From assembly GCA_024970065.1 (NCBI GenBank), contig CP103908.1, forward strand, positions 248,001 to 312,000: a stretch of 64,000 nt of DNA, in the 5' to 3' direction. This stretch comes from Pediococcus acidilactici (GTDB lineage Bacteria; Bacillota; Bacilli; Lactobacillales; Lactobacillaceae). The notes under the pieces were generated by a model. That model ran no database searches, had not been told where the DNA came from, and was given only the letters and a program-made list of their open reading frames with translations. Made by a program: the position numbers and the translations under genes. This document shows positions 53,113 to 62,506 of the stretch, in pieces (position 1 is the stretch's first letter; every line of letters begins with the position of its first letter).

Positions 53113-55026
53113 ATGACAAGTTCAGTTAAAGAGGATTTTTACGATGCAGTTAACGGAGAATGGCTAAAAACGGCTAAAATTCCGGACGATCATTCGTCAA
53201 CCGGAGGTTTTATGGATCTCGTTGACGGGGTCGATAAACAGTTAATGAAGGATTTTGCCGCAATGCGGAATCACGAAGTTGAGCCCGAAACTCCCGAATT
53301 GGCCGAATTCATTAAGTTTTATGAAATGGCGGCGGATTTTCAACAACGGGACGCAGATGGAGTAGCTCCGTTATTACCGTACCTTGCGCAAATTGAAAAA
53401 TTACAAAGTTGGGCAGACGTTAACGCCAACTTGAAAGAATTGTTCTACAACGGGGTCGATTTACCGGTGGATATCGGAATTGAACCTGATTTAAAGGGTG
53501 ACGGTGCCGACAAACGCAACGTTTTGTGGGCTGGCGGCGTTAGCTTGATTTTGCCAGATAAAACTTACTATGAAGCGGACAACCCTAACGGACCGCAACT
53601 GATGAAAATCTTTACCGAAATGATGAACCAGCTTTTGGTAAAAATTGGCAAAACTCCCGAAGAAGCCCATACCATTGTTGAACAAGCAAAACGGTTTGAT
53701 GCTAGCTTGGCACCATACCGTAAAAACTCGGAAGAACTTAGTGACGTTGCCAAACTTTATAATCCAATGGAATTTACGCAGTTTGCGGACGAAGTTCAAA
53801 GCATCGACGTTAAAAAATTAGTTCAAGAATTGTTAGGCACGCAACCAAAACAAATCATCGTTACCGAACCCCGGTTCTATGAAAACCTCAACCAAGTGGC
53901 TAATGACGAGACTTTTGCCGACTTTAAGAGCTGGGCATACGTTAACATGGTCCGTTCTTTGACGGGTTACCTTAGCGAAGAGTTTCGGCAAATTGGTGGA
54001 ATGTACGGCAGGGCGTTGTCCGGACAGAAAGTTTCCATGCCACAAGAAAAGAGTGCCTTTTACTTAGCACGTCGGACGTTTAGTCAAGTAGTTGGCGAAT
54101 ATTATGGTCACCGATACTTTGGGGAAGCTGCTAAAAAAGACGTTCATGAGATGGTGGTTGCCATGATTAACGTTTACGAAAAGCGCTTGGCAAACAACGA
54201 CTGGCTAGGGGAAGCTACCAAACAAAAGGCAATTAAGAAGTTACGCTCTTTGAAAATTTTGGTAGGTTATCCAGACGAATTGAAGCCGGTGTATAAGAAA
54301 TTAAAGACGAAGACTGCGGTACAGGGGGGCAGTCTAGTTGAAAATGTACAAAACTTCTCCCGGATTTTCCTTGAAGATCAGTTAGAAAAGTATGGTAAAA
54401 AAGTTGACCGTAGCGAATGGCACATGAGTGCAGATACGGTCAACGCGTACTATTCTCCCGAGGGTAACTTAATCTGTTTCCCAGCGGCAATTTTACAAGC
54501 ACCGTTCTACAGCTTGAAGCAGACTGCTAGCCAAAACTACGGCGGAATTGGTGCGGTGATGGCTCATGAAATTTCGCACGCCTTTGATCCTAACGGGGCC
54601 CTCTTTGACGAATATGGCAACATGGACAATTGGTGGACGCAAGCTGACTTAGATCACTTCCATAAACTATCCGAAGCCATGGTTCAGGAATTTGATGGAC
54701 TACCATTTGCGGGTGGCAAAGTTAACGGTAAGTTGGTGGTAACGGAAAACGTTGCTGATGATGGCGGGCTTAGTGCGGCATTAGAGGCGACAAAAGCAAC
54801 CGACGACCCTAACTTGAAGGAATTCTTTACAAATTGGGCGCGAATTTGGCGGACTAAGGCAACTCCAGAGCGAGAACAATTACTGCTAGCTATCGACGTT
54901 CACGCCCCATCTAAACTGCGGGCAAACGTTCAAGTACAAAATTTCCAAGAATTTTACGATACTTTTGACGTAAAGCCTGGCGATGGAATGTACATGGCCC
55001 CAGAAAAACGGGTGCAAATCTGGTAA
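53113..55026 (+). CDS. pepO: Endopeptidase PepO (M13 neprilysin family)
   Basis: 637 residues. The zinc site HEISHAFD with the downstream ENVADDGG (third ligand Glu) identifies M13. NAYYSPEGNLICFPAAILQ is the conserved substrate region. There is no signal peptide, so it is a cytoplasmic oligopeptidase that trims peptides taken up from protein-rich media. ATG 53113 follows GGGAGGAA. Confidence 0.95.
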   Translation: MTSSVKEDFYDAVNGEWLKTAKIPDDHSSTGGFMDLVDGVDKQLMKDFAAMRNHEVEPETPELAEFIKFYEMAADFQQRDADGVAPLLPYLAQIEKLQSWADVNANLKELFYNGVDLPVDIGIEPDLKGDGADKRNVLWAGGVSLILPDKTYYEADNPNGPQLMKIFTEMMNQLLVKIGKTPEEAHTIVEQAKRFDASLAPYRKNSEELSDVAKLYNPMEFTQFADEVQSIDVKKLVQELLGTQPKQIIVTEPRFYENLNQVANDETFADFKSWAYVNMVRSLTGYLSEEFRQIGGMYGRALSGQKVSMPQEKSAFYLARRTFSQVVGEYYGHRYFGEAAKKDVHEMVVAMINVYEKRLANNDWLGEATKQKAIKKLRSLKILVGYPDELKPVYKKLKTKTAVQGGSLVENVQNFSRIFLEDQLEKYGKKVDRSEWHMSADTVNAYYSPEGNLICFPAAILQAPFYSLKQTASQNYGGIGAVMAHEISHAFDPNGALFDEYGNMDNWWTQADLDHFHKLSEAMVQEFDGLPFAGGKVNGKLVVTENVADDGGLSAALEATKATDDPNLKEFFTNWARIWRTKATPEREQLLLAIDVHAPSKLRANVQVQNFQEFYDTFDVKPGDGMYMAPEKRVQIW

Positions 55027-55086
55027 TTCAGGGGTTAGCGCAGTAAAATCGTTGGATAATGAAGATAAACATAATTTGGTTGAATA

Positions 55087-55132
55087 AAAGGCCGTTTAGT
55101 GAAGTAGTGTTAACTTCGCTAAACGGCTTTTT
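55087..55132 (+). terminator. Terminator after pepO
   Basis: AAAGGCCGTTTAGTGAAGT pairs with ACTTCGCTAAACGGCTTTTT with one wobble. Confidence 0.93.
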
Positions 55133-55275
55133 AGGTAGCGGCCAAGGAAACCTAGCAGGGATGATTCACTAGTGGGTCTGTCGGTAACAATATTATTAGG
55201 GGACGGTTGAATTAGCTTAGAAAACCCAGCAGAAAGCCGCGGCTAAGTAAATTAAGATGTTTTAAAACTAAATGT

Positions 55276-55303
55276 TTGATTAGATTTCTAATTGTGTTAT
55301 CAT
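55276..55303 (+). promoter_or_regulatory. Promoter of T-box/asnA transcript
   Basis: TTGATT (55276-55281), a 16-bp spacer and TATCAT (55298-55303) place the start of transcription near 55310, just before the T-box. Confidence 0.6.
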
Positions 55304-55309
55304 TATGCC

Positions 55310-55594
55310 ACAAAATAAAAAAGCGTGGGAGACGAGTAAATTATTTTGCGCTAACAGTGAGTCAAGAAATAGTGGAAACTTGATTAGTGGCAATTTAGTC
55401 GAATAACACTCCCGTAAGCTCCAGGCTGAAATGTAGCGCGCACAGATTAGGCTTGGACGTTGCCGGTCCGTTACCACCGGAGCGTATGTTAGTACGTGTT
55501 TTGAGGTGATCCGTTCTGATGAATGGGTAACTTGGGTGGTACCGCGAAAGTCTTTCGTCCCTAGTATTCTGGGGGTGGAAGGCTTTTTATTTTG
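55310..55594 (+). ncRNA. T-box leader, asparagine-responsive
   Basis: The conserved T-box sequence GGGTGGTACCGCG is at 55534-55546. The specifier loop reads GAATAACACTCCC, with the codon AAC (55405-55407, Asn) followed by A and closed by GGGAG/CTCCC. The terminator arm GGGGGTGGAAGGCTTTTT ends the leader. Uncharged tRNA-Asn should favour antitermination and raise asnA expression. Confidence 0.9.
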
Positions 55595-55621
55595 TAATTA
55601 ATCTCAAAAGGAGTGAGGAAA

Positions 55622-56629
55622 ATGCATTTAATAATTCCAGAAAAATATGATCCAAAATTAACGGTGCGCGAAACTCAAGGAGCAATTCGGTTTATAAGGG
55701 AAACTTTCCAAGATGAATTTGGTAAAAAAATGAACTTATCCAGAGTTTCAGCACCAATGTTTGTTGAACGTTCCACCGGACTTAATGATGATTTAAACGG
55801 AATGGAAAATCCGGTATCTTTTACAATGCAGGACCTCCCCGAACATAAAATTGAAATTGTACATTCCTTGGCGAAATGGAAAAGGATGGCCTTAGCACGC
55901 AACGGTTTTGGATTGCACGAAGGGATTTATACCAACATGAATGCAATTCGTAAAGACGAAGATTTAGATAATTTGCATTCTATATACGTTGACCAATGGG
56001 ATTGGGAGAAAATTATTACTCCGGAAGAACGGACCGAAGCAGTTTTGCAGGATACCGTCCGGAAAATTTTTCAAGTTATTAAGCATATGGAACATGAGGT
56101 TTGGTATAAATATCCACAGGCCGCGTACCAATTACCTGAAAAAATTCATTTTATAACCACTCAAGAATTAGAAGATCGTTGGCCGGAAAAAAGCCCTCAA
56201 GAACGAGAAAAGGCGATTACTCAGGAACTAGGCTGCGTTTTTCTAATGAAAATTGGTGGCCCACTGCGGTCGGGAACCCGACATGACGGTCGCGCTCCGG
56301 ACTATGATGATTGGAACTTAAATGGTGACATTTTGTTTTGGTACCCGCCTTTACAATGTGTCTTAGAACTTTCTAGTATGGGGATTAGAGTTGACGAAAA
56401 TGCACTTCGTCGGCAACTGAAAATGGCTAATGCTGAAGAGCGGAGTAAACTTCCTTTTCACAAAGCTTTGTTGCAGGGGAAACTTCCGTACACCATTGGA
56501 GGCGGGATCGGACAATCTCGGCTATGCTTACTACTATTAGGTAAAGCTCACGTTGGGGAAGTACAAGCCAGTATCTGGCCACAAACAATGGTTGAACAAT
56601 GTAAAGCTGCGGGAATTCAGCTTTTATAA
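55622..56629 (+). CDS. asnA: Aspartate-ammonia ligase (asparagine synthetase A)
   Basis: 335 residues, class II synthetase-like fold. Family stretches are [47 protein letters not shown] and [16 protein letters not shown]. It makes asparagine from aspartate, ammonia and ATP. ATG 55622 follows AAAGGAG. The upstream T-box has an Asn specifier, in full agreement with the product. Confidence 0.95.
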   Translation: MHLIIPEKYDPKLTVRETQGAIRFIRETFQDEFGKKMNLSRVSAPMFVERSTGLNDDLNGMENPVSFTMQDLPEHKIEIVHSLAKWKRMALARNGFGLHEGIYTNMNAIRKDEDLDNLHSIYVDQWDWEKIITPEERTEAVLQDTVRKIFQVIKHMEHEVWYKYPQAAYQLPEKIHFITTQELEDRWPEKSPQEREKAITQELGCVFLMKIGGPLRSGTRHDGRAPDYDDWNLNGDILFWYPPLQCVLELSSMGIRVDENALRRQLKMANAEERSKLPFHKALLQGKLPYTIGGGIGQSRLCLLLLGKAHVGEVQASIWPQTMVEQCKAAGIQLL

Positions 56630-56671
56630 GGGAACGCTAAGGCATTTAGGATGATTAATATAGTGAAATTT

Positions 56672-56710
56672 AAAACTGCGTTATTGGTCGTCCCAATAAC
56701 GTAGTTTTTA
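56672..56710 (+). terminator. Terminator after asnA
   Basis: AAAACTGCGTTATTGG pairs with CCAATAACGTAGTTTTT (one wobble/mismatch). Confidence 0.88.
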
Positions 56711-56780
56711 TGTTTAGTTGACCCATTATGGGTGCTACCTAACTAGGGACAATAGAAAAGCATTTGATGTATTTTTGGTA

Positions 56781-56793
56781 GAAACCGAACATT
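56781..56793 (+). promoter_or_regulatory. PurBox upstream of purine permease
   Basis: GAAACCGAACATT carries the CCGAAC core of the PurR site, about 110 nt before the start codon. No purine riboswitch could be recognised in the same leader. Confidence 0.55.
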
Positions 56794-56900
56794 ATTGACG
56801 GTTGAATTATTTCTATATCGCACTTTACTTATTTTAAGGATTAGAGTAGACTATATCAACGTGCTTTTTTGTTTAAATCGAACTAAAAGGAGAAAGAGTT

Positions 56901-58208
56901 TTGAAGAATATCGCTAAGTATTTTCAATTCGAACAATTGAAGACGAATTTTAAAACCGAGATTATTGCGGGAATCACTACCTATATCTCGATGGTTTACA
57001 TTATGTTTGTAAACCCCAATGTTTTAGGAGCTTCGGGGATGGACAAGGGGGCAATTTTTACCGCCACTGCCTTGGCTAGTGCAATTGGTTGTTTCTTGAT
57101 GGGGATTTTAGCAAACTATCCGATTGCCTCCGCACCGGCTTTAGGGATCAACGCCTTTTTTGCTTATTCGGTAGTAATTGGAATGAAGGTGCCTTGGCAA
57201 ACCGCTTTGGCCGGAGTGTTCGTGGCGTCACTAATTTTCTTGTTGATTACGATTTTTAAATTGCGAGAATTAATTATCAATGCCATTCCTGCGGATTTAA
57301 AACACGCTATTTCGGCAGGAATTGGAATGTTTGTAGCCTTTCTAGGATTGAGCCAAGGTGGTTTGGTGGTTGCTAACCCAGACACCATGGTTGGTTTGGG
57401 TTCGTTTACTACACCGGCCACCTGGATTACCGTGTTTGGTTTAGTGGTTACCATTATCTTAATGGTTCGGCGAGTTCCAGGCGCCATCTTCTTTGGAATG
57501 GTCTTGACCACGTTATTTGGAATGGTAACTGGAGTAATTCACGCCCCTACGCACTTGGTAGCCGCAGCGCCAAGTTTAAAACCAACTTTTCTAACGGCGG
57601 TTTCCCACGTTGGCGACATTAACACCTTGCAACTCTGGGTGGTGGTCCTGACCTTCTTATTGGTAACCTTCTTTGATACAGCAGGGACGTTAGTTGGTTT
57701 AGCTACCCAAGCAGGATTTATGAAGGACAATAAAATGCCTCGCGTTGGGAAGGCTTTGATGTCGGATTCGACCGCCATGCTAACGGGTTCATTATTAGGA
57801 ACTTCGCCGGTGGGTGCCTTTGTAGAATCATCGGCCGGCATCGCGGTGGGTGGCCGTTCTGGTTTTACCGTAGTAATTACCGGAATTATGTTTATTTTGG
57901 GAATCTTTTTCTCCCCGCTATTAACGGTGGTAACTTCTCAAGTAACCGCACCAGCGTTGATTATTGTCGGAGTTTTAATGGCCCAACAAACGCGTGAAAT
58001 TAATTGGGACCGTCTAGAAATCGCGATTCCAGCCTTTTTAATTATCATCGGGATGCCATTAACGTACAGTATTTCAGACGGAATGGCCTTAGGAATTATT
58101 AGCTACCCAATTGCGATGATTGCCGCTAAGCGTGGTAAAGAAGTTCATCCGTTGATGTACGGGTTGTTCTTCGTCTTTATTGGGTTTATCGCAATTCTTA
58201 ACGTTTAA
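56901..58208 (+). CDS. Purine (guanine/hypoxanthine) permease, AzgA-like NCS2
   Basis: 435 residues with about 12-14 hydrophobic segments. EIIAGITTYISMVYIMFVNP at the start, APALGINAFFAYSVV and SSAGIAVGGRSGFT are typical of the AzgA/PbuG branch. It imports purine bases by proton symport. Start TTG 56901 behind AAAAGGAG. A PurBox upstream ties it to the PurR encoded at 14085. Confidence 0.9.
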   Translation: MKNIAKYFQFEQLKTNFKTEIIAGITTYISMVYIMFVNPNVLGASGMDKGAIFTATALASAIGCFLMGILANYPIASAPALGINAFFAYSVVIGMKVPWQTALAGVFVASLIFLLITIFKLRELIINAIPADLKHAISAGIGMFVAFLGLSQGGLVVANPDTMVGLGSFTTPATWITVFGLVVTIILMVRRVPGAIFFGMVLTTLFGMVTGVIHAPTHLVAAAPSLKPTFLTAVSHVGDINTLQLWVVVLTFLLVTFFDTAGTLVGLATQAGFMKDNKMPRVGKALMSDSTAMLTGSLLGTSPVGAFVESSAGIAVGGRSGFTVVITGIMFILGIFFSPLLTVVTSQVTAPALIIVGVLMAQQTREINWDRLEIAIPAFLIIIGMPLTYSISDGMALGIISYPIAMIAAKRGKEVHPLMYGLFFVFIGFIAILNV

Positions 58209-58405
58209 AAACCAATATAACCAGATTAAGTGTTGAACCTAAAACAAAGGGGAGACACTTTTTTAGTAAATAGAATGCTTTTGACTATCCTGAGTTAAAA
58301 AGTCATAATTGACTACGGATTATTTAGAATAACTTAGGAACCCCAATTTACCACAAAGCGTGCGTTAAACGGCGGTTCACAGAAACTTAATTTTTGAGGT
58401 GGCAA

Positions 58406-59164
58406 ATGGCAAAACAGAAGTATTACGTTGTAAAAATTGGTAAGCGTCCTGGAATTTATCGGACTTGGGCAGAAGCAGAAGCGCAGGTGAAGGGCTTTTC
58501 TGGTGCGAGCTACAAAAGCTTTGGAACACTGGAAGAAGCTGAGCAGTGGCAAGCTGGTAAAGAGGTTAAACCAGTAAAATCAACTAAGTCAGGCGTTTCT
58601 CGGAAATCAACGCAAGTTCCACAAAAAGATCCCCAAATCCCTACCGACCGGGTACTTTTATATACGGACGGTGGTTCGCGGAATACGGGTACCGTAAAAG
58701 GTGGTCATGTACGTCAAGCGGATCTAGCAGCTTGGGCATATCTATTAAAAAATGGCGACCAAGAATATTCTCAATCAGGCGGGGAGTTTGGTGCCACTAA
58801 TAACCGGATGGAATTGACGGCTCTTTGGCGGGGGCTAGAAACGGCGTTGGCGAAGCTAGGCAAAGATGCACCGGTTACGGTTATTTCGGATTCCAAGTAC
58901 GTTTTAAACGCCATTACTAAGAAATGGCTCGCGGGCTGGCAACGACGCGGCTGGAAAAAGTCTACTGGAGAACCGGTAGCCAATCAAGAACTCTGGCAAC
59001 AAATCGCCCACTTGCTACCGCAATTTACTGATTTACAGTTTGCGTGGACGAAGGGTCACGCTACCAATCAGGGAAATATTTTTGTTGACCATAAATTAAA
59101 TAAAATGATGGATTATATGGAAGAAAAGGGCATGGTTCCCGTAGATGATAAGCTTCCAAAATAA
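58406..59164 (+). CDS. rnhA: RNase HI with N-terminal viroplasmin-like domain
   Basis: 252 residues. Residues about 4-50 (YYVVKIGKRPGIYRTWAEAE, FSGASYKSFGTLEEA) are the caulimovirus viroplasmin/RNase H-N domain that binds hybrids. The RNase HI domain has LYTDGGSRNTG, ATNNRMELTALWRGLE, VISDSKYV and the final histidine in WTKGHATNQGN, giving the DEDD/H site. ATG 58406 has GAGGTGG upstream. Confidence 0.92.
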   Translation: MAKQKYYVVKIGKRPGIYRTWAEAEAQVKGFSGASYKSFGTLEEAEQWQAGKEVKPVKSTKSGVSRKSTQVPQKDPQIPTDRVLLYTDGGSRNTGTVKGGHVRQADLAAWAYLLKNGDQEYSQSGGEFGATNNRMELTALWRGLETALAKLGKDAPVTVISDSKYVLNAITKKWLAGWQRRGWKKSTGEPVANQELWQQIAHLLPQFTDLQFAWTKGHATNQGNIFVDHKLNKMMDYMEEKGMVPVDDKLPK

Positions 59165-59177
59165 TTGCAACTAAATT

Positions 59178-59228
59178 AAAAACACCACATCGTGGACGGA
59201 CGTTACGTCAACCATGATGGGGCGCTTT
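59178..59228 (+). terminator. Terminator-like hairpin after rnhA
   Basis: CACCACATCGTGG pairs with CCATGATGGGGCG (wobbles) around an inner ACGTTACGT stretch, then CTTTA. Confidence 0.6.
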
Positions 59229-59244
59229 AGTAATTAAAGACGCT

Positions 59245-59766
59245 TTAAATTTTATCGTTAGGGGTTAACTGGTAGTGTCGGATAGTTCCCTCCGTTTTAG
59301 TCAGGGAAAAACCCGCCTCTTCGAACAGCTGAACTTGTAGGGCATCTTCTTGGGCAACATTTGCGTTAATTTGGGATAGTTCTAATTCCTGAAACGCAAA
59401 AGTGATCAGCCGCTTTAGGACTTCTGTCATTGCAGAAGTCAGGGAAGCTACGTCAGGTAAGGTGAATTGGAGAGTGGCCTGTTTAGAATCAGCAGTAAAT
59501 TCGGTTAATCCAACAATACCAACGAACTGCTGATCAACGCGACGGGTAATCCCCCACACTAAGGCTTGGTTATTCATCACTAGTCGCATTACTTGGTTGA
59601 CGTAAGCAACCGTATCGGTAAGCTCTTGGTCGGCAGCGCGTTGTTCTAGTTGCGCAATTTGAGCTTGACTTCGGAGGGCAAAAATATCTTTTACTTTAGC
59701 TTTAGTGAGCCAATCAAGTCCGTAATGGTCGGTCAAGATGGGATGGTAAAATTCAAATTTCTTCAT
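59245..59766 (-). CDS. GNAT-family acetyltransferase
   Basis: 173 residues. The overall build matches RimJ/RimL-like GNAT enzymes: RRVDQQFVGIVGLTEF, QATLQFTLPDV, FAFQELELSQINANVAQED and LFEEAGFSLTKTEGTIRHYQL. The acetyl-CoA loop is less clear than usual. Substrate unknown. The ATG at 59766 follows GGGGGAT. Confidence 0.75.
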   Translation of the reverse strand: MKKFEFYHPILTDHYGLDWLTKAKVKDIFALRSQAQIAQLEQRAADQELTDTVAYVNQVMRLVMNNQALVWGITRRVDQQFVGIVGLTEFTADSKQATLQFTLPDVASLTSAMTEVLKRLITFAFQELELSQINANVAQEDALQVQLFEEAGFSLTKTEGTIRHYQLTPNDKI

Positions 59767-59790
59767 GGTGATCCCCCTGTAAAATAGTAC

Positions 59791-59856
59791 GAAAGAACCC
59801 GGTAGTTTTTAGCAATTAATAAACTAATTGCTAGAAGTTACACGGGTTCTTTTTTA
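59791..59856. terminator. Long hairpin between GNAT and small HTH gene
   Basis: GAAAGAACCCG (59791-59801) and CGGGTTCTTTTTT flank an inner AGCAATTA/TAATTGCT pair. The T-run is on the plus strand although both neighbours are on the minus strand; the minus direction has TTCTTTC. Confidence 0.6.
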
Positions 59857-59881
59857 TGAATTATGAAACGGGCCGCCGGGC

Positions 59882-60067
59882 TTATTTGGTTTTCATAAAG
59901 TCGGTGATGCGCTTTAAGTCATCGTCGGTCGGCGTGTACGAGTTTTCCTTGATTCGGTGAATCTTTTCCACGGATAGATGTGTTCCGAAAGCAACGTCAG
60001 CATCCGTTAGGTTGTTTTTCTTTTGGAAATTGATAATTTTTTCCGCAAATTCTGTTACGCCATTCAT
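59882..60067 (-). CDS. Small helix-turn-helix-like protein (LBP_cg2779-type)
   Basis: 61 residues. LTDADVAFGTHLSVEKIHRIKENSYTPTDDDLKRI has the spacing of a Cro/XRE helix-turn-helix. Short proteins of this kind are conserved in lactobacilli with unknown function. ATG 60067 has GGAGGGA upstream; the earlier ATG lies in that ribosome site. Confidence 0.7.
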   Translation of the reverse strand: MNGVTEFAEKIINFQKKNNLTDADVAFGTHLSVEKIHRIKENSYTPTDDDLKRITDFMKTK

Positions 60068-60205
60068 AATGAATCCCTCCATAAAGTTTCCATCTATGTA
60101 TGATAAATCCTATCATAGTTACCAAGTTAAACCTAGTAAACTAAATCGATAACTGATGATTTTTATCAAGACTATCTTTATTATAACGCTCTTCTTCATA
60201 AATGC

Positions 60206-61060
60206 TTAGCGGAGTTGCTGGTATTCGTTTTCGAAGAAACTGTTTTTGGCATATACCATGGCAATTGGGCGCCTAATATCAAGTCCTTTAACGGGGAGTG
60301 TCACTAGGGATTGGTCTTCAAGCTGAGGCTTAACTAGAGAACGGTACATAAAGCTTACGCCCAAGCTTTGAAGCAAGTTAACGATTCCGCCGGAACTTCC
60401 AAATTCAATCACTTGAGCGAAGTCGTCTTTTTTGACGTTGAATGCACTCGCCCAATCTTCGAAAACTTTTCGGGTTCCTGAACCGGTTTCCCGAAGCAAT
60501 AGCGGTTCATCCAATAAATCGGCTAACGTAAGTGAAGAACGTTGGGCGAGTGGTGACGACGCGCGGGTGACCGCAACAAATTCTTCGGTAGTGATCGTTT
60601 GACTACTGTATAAGGATTTATCAAAGTTGCCCTCTAAAATGCCGATGTCTAGCTTGCCTGCGTCAATTTGGGACAAAATGGCGCGGGTGTTGGCAACCGT
60701 GCATTGGATATGGGTGTAGCGATCGTGCCACTTTTGCAATAATTGGGGCGCCATAAAAATGCCGACCGAATGAGTCACACCCACTCGCAAATTGGTGGCC
60801 TTAGCAGGGTGACGTAACCGTTGTACAAGTTGGTCTTCTTGGTGTTGGGTGGTCTCAATGAACCGGGCTAGCGCTTGTCCGGCAGGGGTGATGCTTAAGT
60901 GGGGATGTCGATACTTCACTAATTTTAGTTGGAGTTCGTTTTCTAAACTCTTAACCTGTTGGGAAACTGCAGGCTGGGTAATAAATAATTCCTTAGCGGT
61001 TTTCGTGTAGGATTTATTTTTCGACAATAAAGCGAACGTGGCGTAGCGGTTATCAATCAT
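60206..61060 (-). CDS. LysR-family transcriptional regulator
   Basis: 284 residues. The N-terminal HTH FALLSKNKSYTKTAKELFITQPAVSQQVKSLE and the C-terminal periplasmic-binding-like effector domain (RVGVTHSVGIF, DIGILEGNFD) are typical. It is divergent from the YeiH-type gene, the usual arrangement for a LysR protein and its target; in E. coli a LysR gene (yeiE) is likewise next to yeiH. The effector is unknown; sulfur compounds are a guess. Confidence 0.9.
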   Translation of the reverse strand: MIDNRYATFALLSKNKSYTKTAKELFITQPAVSQQVKSLENELQLKLVKYRHPHLSITPAGQALARFIETTQHQEDQLVQRLRHPAKATNLRVGVTHSVGIFMAPQLLQKWHDRYTHIQCTVANTRAILSQIDAGKLDIGILEGNFDKSLYSSQTITTEEFVAVTRASSPLAQRSSLTLADLLDEPLLLRETGSGTRKVFEDWASAFNVKKDDFAQVIEFGSSGGIVNLLQSLGVSFMYRSLVKPQLEDQSLVTLPVKGLDIRRPIAMVYAKNSFFENEYQQLR

Positions 61061-61219
61061 GGAAATTCTCCCTATAAGTAATATCTATAGACTGATTATA
61101 TATTATAATTATATTTTATTCACTAACTTTGATAGGATAATTAATGTGCTAGAAAACGAGTAACCCTAAAAGTATTCGCTAGGGTTTACAAAATAATTAA
61201 AGAGAAAAGGAGAATTGTT
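61061..61219. promoter_or_regulatory. Divergent LysR / YeiH promoter region
   Basis: A highly AT-rich block (about 61085-61125, TATATTATAATTATATTTTA) has dyad character and could hold the LysR sites and both promoters. No exact T-N11-A box was settled. Confidence 0.35.
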
Positions 61220-62245
61220 ATGGCAAAGTTGGTGAAGGAAAAAAGCTTTTGGACAGCCATCGGGGTAACGTTACTTTGCGCGTTGGCCGGTAGCTTACTG
61301 GCCCAATTACCATATTTTAGTTTAATTGGTGCCTTAGTAATTTCATTAGTTTTAGGAATGTTGGTACAGTTTAGCCCGCGGGTTGTGGAAAAATCTCAGA
61401 AGGGAACCGGATTTATTTCTAATAAATTTTTACGTTTGGGGATCATCCTTCTAGGATTTAAGTTGAATTTGATTGATTTGGCGCATGCGGGAGTAAAAAC
61501 CATCTTGTTAGCTGTTTTGGTGGTTACGCTGACAATTTTAGTGGTTTACAATTTAGCGCGGAAATTTAATGTGGAATCTAATTTAGCAATGCTCGTGGCA
61601 AGTGGGACCGGAATTTGTGGGGCGGCCGCAGTAATGGGGATTTCGCCTCAAATCCAGGTGCCAGCTGATCAAGAAGAACAAAAGCGCGAAGACGAAGTTA
61701 TGGCAATCGCCGTAGTAGCAATTTTAGGAACGGTCTTTACTTTTATTGAGATTGGATTAAAGTCATGGTTACATTTGACACCGACCCAATTTGGGGTGGT
61801 TGCTGGTGGATCACTTCATGAAATTGCGCACGCGGTGGCCACTGGTGGCGCAGGCGGACCGGTCAGTTTGGATACGGCCATTATTACTAAACTTTCGCGG
61901 GTGCTCTTGTTGGCTCCGGTAGCCTTGATTATTGGTTTCTGGCACCGACGGAACAATGAAGTTAACGTTGCTAGCCAAACGAAGGGCAAGCTCCCCATTC
62001 CTTGGTTCATGGGCGGATTCATTCTCGCTAGTGTTGTCGGAACTTTCTTACCACTAGGCGCAGGCGTTTTGGCAGGCTTAGTTAAGCTGGCTTACATTTT
62101 CTTGGGGATGGCAATGGCGGCCTTAGGGATGTCGGTAAACTTCCGGGTAATCTTAAAACGCGGTAAGGGACCGTTTGCGGCAGCAACAATCGGTTCGGTA
62201 TTGTTATTAATTTTCGTAATTATGGCAAGCAAGTGGTTCTTCTAG
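61220..62245 (+). CDS. YeiH/UPF0324-family membrane protein (putative sulfate exporter family)
   Basis: 341 residues with about ten hydrophobic segments. LRLGIILLGFKLNLIDLAHAG, ASGTGICGAAAVMGISPQI and AGGSLHEIAHAVATGGAGG are family signatures. The function is not established; family members have been linked to sulfonate/sulfate export. AAAGGAG precedes the ATG. It is presumably controlled by the divergent LysR gene. Confidence 0.88.
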   Translation: MAKLVKEKSFWTAIGVTLLCALAGSLLAQLPYFSLIGALVISLVLGMLVQFSPRVVEKSQKGTGFISNKFLRLGIILLGFKLNLIDLAHAGVKTILLAVLVVTLTILVVYNLARKFNVESNLAMLVASGTGICGAAAVMGISPQIQVPADQEEQKREDEVMAIAVVAILGTVFTFIEIGLKSWLHLTPTQFGVVAGGSLHEIAHAVATGGAGGPVSLDTAIITKLSRVLLLAPVALIIGFWHRRNNEVNVASQTKGKLPIPWFMGGFILASVVGTFLPLGAGVLAGLVKLAYIFLGMAMAALGMSVNFRVILKRGKGPFAAATIGSVLLLIFVIMASKWFF

Positions 62246-62339
62246 AATTTAAAGACATCGGTTATTAAAAAATGAGAGTCGGACAAAAGCCGGGAAGTTT
62301 GTGAGCATTAACTGGAAATCGACTTATGCTTGGATTGGG

Positions 62340-62459
62340 TATAATAGTCATTTTTTGTTAAGCGAGAAAAATTGGCTTTTGGCGTACATTGGGTTTTATT
62401 AAAACCCACGCAAAAAATGTTTTTCGAGAATTTTCCATTCTTGAAAAACATTTTTTTAG
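62340..62459 (+). ncRNA. Candidate small RNA with two hairpins
   Basis: TATAAT (62340-62345) precedes about 105 bp without an open frame. This contains TGGGTTTT-ATT-AAAACCCA (62388-62406) and ends in a strong terminator with arms AAAAAATGTTTTTCGAGAA and TTCTTGAAAAACATTTTTTT. The spacing suits an independent short transcript; it could equally be the 3' end of the YeiH mRNA. Confidence 0.45.
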
Positions 62460-62506
62460 TTTCTCCTCAGTTCCAATCTTTGTTAGGGATGTTTTTCTGC
62501 AGCTGA

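Noticed and set aside
55280..55477. Minus-strand open frame across the T-box
   Set aside because: The region is explained by the T-box structure, and the frame has no ribosome site.
56712..56900. Purine riboswitch before the NCS2 permease
   Set aside because: No three-way junction core or paired loops could be recognised; a PurBox explains regulation better.
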